From positions 1 to 13,192 of the forward strand of contig DAOWCC010000044.1 of NCBI GenBank assembly GCA_030639665.1: a stretch of 13,192 bases of DNA, written 5' to 3'. Shown piece after piece: positions 12,534 to 13,192 of this stretch. How positions within the stretch are numbered: the first letter of the stretch is position 1; every line of letters begins with the position of its first letter. The notes under the pieces are model-generated. The model ran no database searches and had not been told where the DNA came from. It was given only the letters and a program-made list of their open reading frames with translations. The DNA comes from Elusimicrobiota bacterium (GTDB taxonomy: Bacteria > Elusimicrobiota > Elusimicrobia > Elusimicrobiales > UBA9959). The position numbers and the translations under genes were made by a program.

Positions 12534-13192
12534 ATGCACATTAGACCGATTATAACAGGATTATTGAGTTATATCCCCGGAATGAAAAAGTTGCATTATT
12601 ATTTATCGAAGGGGAAAATAGGGGAATCATCGGCGCGATATTGTTATTCGGTTTGGATGCGGCATTTGTCAATGGCCAATAGCAATGGCATATTGAACGG
12701 TGTTCCTTCGAGTATCGCCGAACTGGGTCCCGGTAACACATTGGGTGTTGGTTTGGCGGGTTTAATTTCCGGCGCCGAGAAGTACTACGGACTTGATGTG
12801 GTGAAATATTGTTCAAGCTCTGAGACACTCGATTTATTTAATGAAATTGTTGAATTGTTTAAAAGAAAGTCCGATATTCCCGATGAAAATGAATTCCCCG
12901 ATTTAAAACCTTGTTTGGATTCTTATAAATTCCCAAATCATATTTTTGCCGATGGCCGTCTGGAAAAGGCTCTTTGTGATGAAAGAATTGCGAAGATAAG
13001 GAATGCGGTTTCAAATTTCAGTGAAAATTCCGAGAGTCCCTCCTACGCTAAAGCTCCAGAAGAACAAGCAGGCGGCGAGGTGACCCTACCACCCGCTTAC
13101 ACACCGAAAGGTGTGTCTGATGACACACAAGCAGGTGGTAGGGTGATTTCATATTATGTGCCTTGGCATGAAATTGAATTGACTGAAGAAAT
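12534..13192 (+). CDS. SAM-dependent methyltransferase, 3' end beyond window
   Basis: Partial gene, 219 codons seen and open to the window edge. The SAM-binding motif I is at about residues 64-80 (AELGPGNTLGVGLAGLI), followed by GAEKYYGLDVVKY with the acidic ribose-binding D after strand 2. The opening block SSARYCYSVWMRHLSMA and the later DENEFPDLKPCLDSYKFP and ISYYVPWHEIE segments fit a class I methyltransferase family often seen in surface-polysaccharide clusters. That context is recalled from memory and the rest of the locus is not visible. The ATG has AGGGA (12526-12530) at short spacing; ATG 12582 is an alternative. Codons for about residues 170-204 form an in-frame palindromic insert unlike the rest of the gene. 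The acceptor substrate is unknown. Confidence 0.85.
   Translation, partial: MHIRPIITGLLSYIPGMKKLHYYLSKGKIGESSARYCYSVWMRHLSMANSNGILNGVPSSIAELGPGNTLGVGLAGLISGAEKYYGLDVVKYCSSSETLDLFNEIVELFKRKSDIPDENEFPDLKPCLDSYKFPNHIFADGRLEKALCDERIAKIRNAVSNFSENSESPSYAKAPEEQAGGEVTLPPAYTPKGVSDDTQAGGRVISYYVPWHEIELTEE
13041..13146. repeat. In-frame palindromic repeat element in the methyltransferase gene
   Basis: A G+C-richer block encoding SYAKAPEEQAGGEV, then LPPAYTPKGVSDDTQAGGRV. It contains an imperfect 19-bp direct repeat beginning CAAGCAGG (13065-13083 and 13128-13146, 15 of 19 identical). The second copy overlaps the right arm of a large inverted repeat. The coding frame stays open throughout. Exact ends are inferred, because no uninterrupted homologue can be aligned here. 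It resembles the idea of Rickettsia palindromic elements, and from memory SYAKA-type in-frame inserts occur in some uncultivated bacteria; I have not verified that. Confidence 0.65.
13084..13143. repeat. 60-bp inverted repeat with two alternative inner hairpins
   Basis: The arms CCCTACCACCCGCTT (13084-13098) and AAGCAGGTGGTAGGG (13129-13143) pair over 15 bp with one C/A mismatch, a G-U wobble in the opposite strand. Inside, ACACACC-GAAA-GGTGTGT (13099-13116) makes a 7-bp stem with a GAAA loop. GTGTGTC-TGAT-GACACAC (13111-13128) makes another 7-bp stem. The two share bases 13111-13116, so only one can form at a time. Confidence 0.85.

Noticed and set aside
12550..12828. 92-codon minus-strand open frame opposite the methyltransferase
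   Set aside because: The plus strand here encodes the SAM-binding motif of a recognisable methyltransferase, so the antisense frame is incidental.

Overview
The window looks like chromosomal DNA from an uncultivated bacterium with a moderately low G+C content (A/T-rich by eye, not computed). Envelope features, including an exported murein amidase, a lipoprotein and periplasmic-type hydrolases, suggest a double-membrane cell. The general style recalls Omnitrophota/Elusimicrobiota-like lineages, but that placement is a low-confidence guess. No rRNA, tRNA, CRISPR array, transposase or phage gene was seen, and no gene-free gap exceeds about 130 bases.

Region 1 (1-2825, plus strand) holds three closely packed genes. 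They are a zinc N-acetylmuramoyl-L-alanine amidase whose N-terminus looks incomplete, a GAF-PAS sensor protein with no output domain that overlaps the amidase stop by ATGA, and a GNAT acetyltransferase.

Region 2 (2854-10027, minus strand) reads, in transcription order: an 11-TM NSS-family sodium symporter; a secreted C39-like plus SH3b plus NlpC/P60 double hydrolase (start directly abutting the symporter stop, TAAATG); a membrane-anchored protein with a NADase-type/discoidin-like glycan-binding domain; a family-5 oligopeptide-binding lipoprotein; and, after a 126-bp gap with a degenerate 8-bp tandem repeat, endonuclease III (nth). The first four could form a peptidoglycan-peptide or oligopeptide cleavage and capture module. 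This is inferred from gene content and spacing only.

Region 3 (10028-13192, plus strand) is divergent from the symporter. It holds a compact PIF1/RecD-like superfamily 1 helicase, a secreted DUF4412-like protein preceded by a structured leader, and the 5' part of a SAM-dependent methyltransferase that runs off the window.

The most unusual signal is inside the methyltransferase. A roughly 105-bp G+C-richer palindromic element (about 13041-13146) sits in frame in the coding sequence. It has 15-bp arms, two mutually exclusive 7-bp internal hairpins and flanking direct repeats. It looks like a protein-coding-compatible mobile repeat, analogous in concept to Rickettsia palindromic elements. A possible smaller in-frame insert lies in the SH3b region of the NlpC/P60 protein.
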